From Oscillospiraceae bacterium (GTDB lineage: Bacteria; Bacillota; Clostridia; Oscillospirales; CAG-272): DNA of 6,998 bases. The notes under the pieces are model-generated. The model did no database searches and had not been told where the DNA came from. It worked only from the letters and a program-made list of their open reading frames with translations. Both the position numbers and the translations under genes were made by a program. The DNA lies in assembly GCA_009779295.1 (NCBI GenBank), contig WREN01000114.1, forward strand, positions 1 through 6,998, read 5' to 3'. Positions 4,800 to 6,998 of the stretch are shown here, piece by piece (position 1 is the stretch's first letter; every line of letters starts with the position of its first letter).

Positions 4800-6295
4800 A
4801 GTTTAGTTTATTATATAAAATTCCGGAAACACCAAATTTGTGCGACGTTGTATATGACCTGTCCGTTGACAAAGCGGTGCGCCTGATATATACCGACGCG
4901 CGCCGTGCGGATTATTTCCTTTCAGTGCTTATGAAACCGCTTCTGACGACCGAAAACGTTTACTACAGACAGGAAATTTTAAAAGATTTTTTAAATATTC
5001 CGAAATTGTTCAGCGACGTCAAGTTGATTTTTAACCGTTACGACAAGATGAAGAACGATTGGCGTGAGCTGCGTTCGGGCGTTTATCCGACGGCGAGCGG
5101 CGTCAACCAGCGCGCGTTGCGTGAACGAACGTATGAATCGCTCAAAACTACCGCAATCTTCCCGAAAAGTATAATATCGTTCTACCGTTCGATTCTTGAT
5201 ATTCTCAGTAAATATGAAATACAATCCGAGGGTTTAACGAACTTCAAACAGTATTGTTCCGAAATGATCGAAAACAATTCGCTTAATGAAATTGCGAAGA
5301 TCGCTGCGCTTTTTCAATACCATTCGCCGGATATGTATAACTTTTCCGTGCGTATAAATCTGGACGAAACTTTGAAACTTTGCGTTTGCGATTTGTGCGG
5401 AATTACCGATTTCGAAACGGAATCGGCGAATCCGTTCAGGAAATTTTTCGGCAAAAAGAAAACCGAAACCGATTATTTTACCGATGTCGGCGAAGATGAA
5501 ACCGCCGACACGGCGGGGGAGACTATTGACGACACGCTGTTCATTTTGAACGAAGCCCTTCACCATATCGACGCCGCGTTGACACAAATCACGAACGACG
5601 TGTATGAGATTTTTTACGGGTTTTCGACCGAACTGCAATTCTATGAAGCGGCGCTGCACTTCACGAATTGGTTCAAGAATAACAATTTACAATTCAGCTT
5701 TCCGAAGGTTTTGCCGATGGAGGACGATATATTCCGCGCTGAAAATCTGTACGACATGTTACTCGCGGCGGAAGGGAAGAAGTCCGGCGGGATTGTCGAG
5801 AACGATGCGCTGCTTGGTTCAAATGAGAACGGAATTTTGATAAAAGGCGCCAACAAAACCGGAAAGACTTCGTATCTGCGCGCCATAGGGCTCGCTCAAT
5901 TGTTCGCGCAGGCGGGACTTCCGGTTTGCGCGCCGGATTCTGAAATCAGCATACGCAGCGTGGTTTTTACGCACTTTTCCGCGGCTGAGGAAGATTTCAA
6001 AATGGGCGACACTGCCGGACGTTTCGAAGGCGAGGTGCAATTGGTCGCGAAAATCGTGGACAATTTGCAGCGGTATTCGCTGATACTGCTGAACGAAACG
6101 TTCCAAACGACGTCGTACAGCGAAGGCACCGAGGGAATTTATCACATACTGTCGGCGTTGCCGATGGCGGGCTCGAAATTCGTGTTCGTGACGCGGTTGA
6201 ATGGGTTGTTTGAGATGATGAAAGAGCAGGATGTTAAATATCTTGAGACAGGGTATAAAGATGATTTATATAAAATTTCAACTATAAAATTATAA
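4796..6295 (+). CDS. MutS-family ATPase, second paralogue (diverged, lacks the T-H histidine)
   Basis: A 499-residue paralogue of the preceding protein with the same plan: helical core (about 1-335) and MutS-type ATPase domain (about 340-499). The P-loop is G351-ANKT-GKT with K357, followed by S-Y-L-R. The segment F-T-H-F-S-A-A-E-E-D (391-400) mirrors the MutS F-T-R-x-G-A-x-D-D stretch. Walker B is L-I-L-L-N-E (N433, E434), again Asn for Asp, followed by T-F-Q-T-T-S like the MutS G-R-G-T-S loop. G-R-F-E-G-E (408-413) parallels the first paralogue. Where the first has T-H, this has T466-R467, so the conserved His is missing. A charged, Asp/Glu/Thr-rich stretch at about 213-246 interrupts the helical core, just after a C-x-C-x-x-C cluster (C196, C198, C201). 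The start overlaps the upstream stop (ATGA), with GAGAGG at 4782-4787, 8 nt before the ATG. No mismatch-binding or Smr domain. Confidence 0.88.
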   Translation: MKFSLLYKIPETPNLCDVVYDLSVDKAVRLIYTDARRADYFLSVLMKPLLTTENVYYRQEILKDFLNIPKLFSDVKLIFNRYDKMKNDWRELRSGVYPTASGVNQRALRERTYESLKTTAIFPKSIISFYRSILDILSKYEIQSEGLTNFKQYCSEMIENNSLNEIAKIAALFQYHSPDMYNFSVRINLDETLKLCVCDLCGITDFETESANPFRKFFGKKKTETDYFTDVGEDETADTAGETIDDTLFILNEALHHIDAALTQITNDVYEIFYGFSTELQFYEAALHFTNWFKNNNLQFSFPKVLPMEDDIFRAENLYDMLLAAEGKKSGGIVENDALLGSNENGILIKGANKTGKTSYLRAIGLAQLFAQAGLPVCAPDSEISIRSVVFTHFSAAEEDFKMGDTAGRFEGEVQLVAKIVDNLQRYSLILLNETFQTTSYSEGTEGIYHILSALPMAGSKFVFVTRLNGLFEMMKEQDVKYLETGYKDDLYKISTIKL

Positions 6296-6298
6296 AAT

Positions 6299-6322
6299 AA
6301 AAAACGGCTTCCGCCGTTTTTT
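6299..6322. terminator. Bidirectional rho-independent terminator between convergent genes
   Basis: A 10 bp stem (6299-6308 with 6313-6322; core AACGGC/GCCGTT) closes a TTCC loop. The right arm runs into T-rich DNA (6317-6329) for plus-strand transcripts, and the left arm is A-rich, giving a T tract on the minus strand. It lies 3 nt past the stop of the second MutS-like gene and 25 nt past the stop of the convergent permease gene, so it can end both transcripts. Confidence 0.88.
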
Positions 6323-6347
6323 TATTTTTCTTTTACAGCGTAGACTT

Positions 6348-6998
6348 CTATTTGTCAAAAACGATTTTTTCGCTGTTGAATATCCTCGCGAGTATAAGAG
6401 CGCATATCATTGTAAATATCAAATTGGCCGCAACGGTAACCGCTATATTTACCGCCGATACTTCAGAGTTTATGATGGCTGTAATACTTTGAGCGCTGTT
6501 AAATACCGGTATCAGATAATAATATGCTTCGCTTGGCACGCCTCCCGTCACGAAACTTGCGAATCCGCAGAGTACGACTACAATCATTATAGGCGTGGCA
6601 TACGCAGTAGCTTCTTTTACCGATTTTGCATACGCGGACATTAATGATAATAACGATACGAAAACAAGCGCGGTGGCAACAACTACCAAAAATAACAGCG
6701 CGTATTCTTTCACGGAAAATAAGTCTGCCGCGCTCATGTCCATCTGCATCATATTAGGGAGGGAAATTATTATTGCCACCATACTCACGATCGCGCTCAT
6801 GATCCCAAATATAGATATACTGAATATTTTGGCAAGGGCCATATCGCTGCGTTTAGTGGGAGTGACAAGAAGCGCGCCGAGGGTACCGCGTTCCTTTTCG
6901 CCTGAAATGGATTCAGGCGCTAAGCTCATACAGCCGGTATACAGGAACATCATTAGCATCATAGGTATCATGGAACCTATAACCATTCCAAACATATC
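6348..6998 (-). CDS. ABC-2 type exporter permease, C-terminal part (cut by the window edge)
   Basis: The last 216 or so codons of an integral membrane protein; the reading frame is open to the right edge, so the true start is outside and the Met at 6995 is not a supported start. Shortly after the first visible hydrophobic stretch comes E-S-I-S-G-E-K-E-R-G-T-L-x-x-L-L-x-x-P, the conserved cytoplasmic coupling segment of ABC-2 permeases of the NatB/YhaP kind (Na+ or drug efflux type). Four more hydrophobic helices follow, at roughly residues 56-79, 97-118, 133-152 and 184-208 counted from the Met at 6995. Family members are usually about 400 residues with a large extracytoplasmic loop in the missing N-terminal half, and are normally encoded beside an ATPase subunit, expected further right. 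The exported substrate cannot be told. It converges on the MutS operon and is not cotranscribed with it. Confidence 0.88.
   Translation of the reverse strand, partial: DMFGMVIGSMIPMMLMMFLYTGCMSLAPESISGEKERGTLGALLVTPTKRSDMALAKIFSISIFGIMSAIVSMVAIIISLPNMMQMDMSAADLFSVKEYALLFLVVVATALVFVSLLSLMSAYAKSVKEATAYATPIMIVVVLCGFASFVTGGVPSEAYYYLIPVFNSAQSITAIINSEVSAVNIAVTVAANLIFTMICALILARIFNSEKIVFDK

Noticed and set aside
5234..6145. Minus-strand open frames of 141, 81, 108 and 77 codons
   Set aside because: All are antisense to the second MutS-like gene, overlap one another in different frames and resemble nothing.
3363..6295. Reading the two ATPases as mutS or mutS2 of mismatch repair or recombination control
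   Set aside because: They are 478 and 499 residues, lack the N-terminal mismatch-binding domain and the C-terminal Smr domain, and both have Asn in Walker B, so no gene symbol is given.
3363..6295. The two MutS-like genes as one gene split by a frameshift
   Set aside because: Each has its own complete Walker A and Walker B motifs, its own ribosome binding site and a full core, so they are paralogues in tandem, not fragments.
1..6998. tRNA, rRNA, CRISPR array, insertion sequence or attachment site
   Set aside because: No cloverleaf, regularly spaced repeats, transposase-like product or terminal inverted repeats were seen on either strand by eye.

Overview
The window looks like a chromosomal segment of a low-to-moderate GC Gram-positive bacterium, most likely a Clostridia-like member of the Bacillota. 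This is inferred from near-perfect TTGACA-17-TATAAT promoters, strong GGAGG-type ribosome binding sites, lipoprotein signal peptides, internalin-type leucine-rich repeats and AT-rich intergenic DNA. All family assignments come from reading motifs by eye; no database search was run.

Layout. (1) Positions 82-2555, minus strand: four small genes whose products all appear bound to the cell envelope. Read 5' to 3', they are a lipoprotein with a DUF2807-like repeat head (1788-2555), closed by its own terminator; then, behind a consensus promoter, an LRR lipoprotein (1121-1660), a DUF2500-like single-pass membrane protein (752-1078), and a two-helix membrane protein with a C-terminal four-cysteine zinc-ribbon-like tail (82-678). 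(2) Positions 2579-2631: a symmetric pair of face-to-face sigma-A promoters with coincident -10 elements, firing left into the DUF2807 gene and right into the plus-strand operon. (3) Positions 2656-6295, plus strand: a tight three-gene operon, each junction an ATGA stop/start overlap. It encodes a DUF4886 SGNH-hydrolase-like protein and two tandem, diverged MutS-type ATPases of 478 and 499 residues. (4) Positions 6299-6322: a hairpin terminator that can work in both directions, followed by the convergent minus-strand 3' part of an ABC-2 type exporter permease that runs off the right edge.

The most notable element is the SGNH plus double-MutS operon. Both ATPases keep a MutS-like P-loop domain and a helical core, but they show no N-terminal mismatch-binding domain and no Smr nuclease domain, and both have Asn in place of the usual Walker B Asp. 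They differ from each other: the first keeps a Thr-His motif after Walker B and the second does not. With translational coupling this suggests an asymmetric heterodimer. Its substrate and its link to the hydrolase-like protein are unknown and should not be assumed to be mismatch repair.
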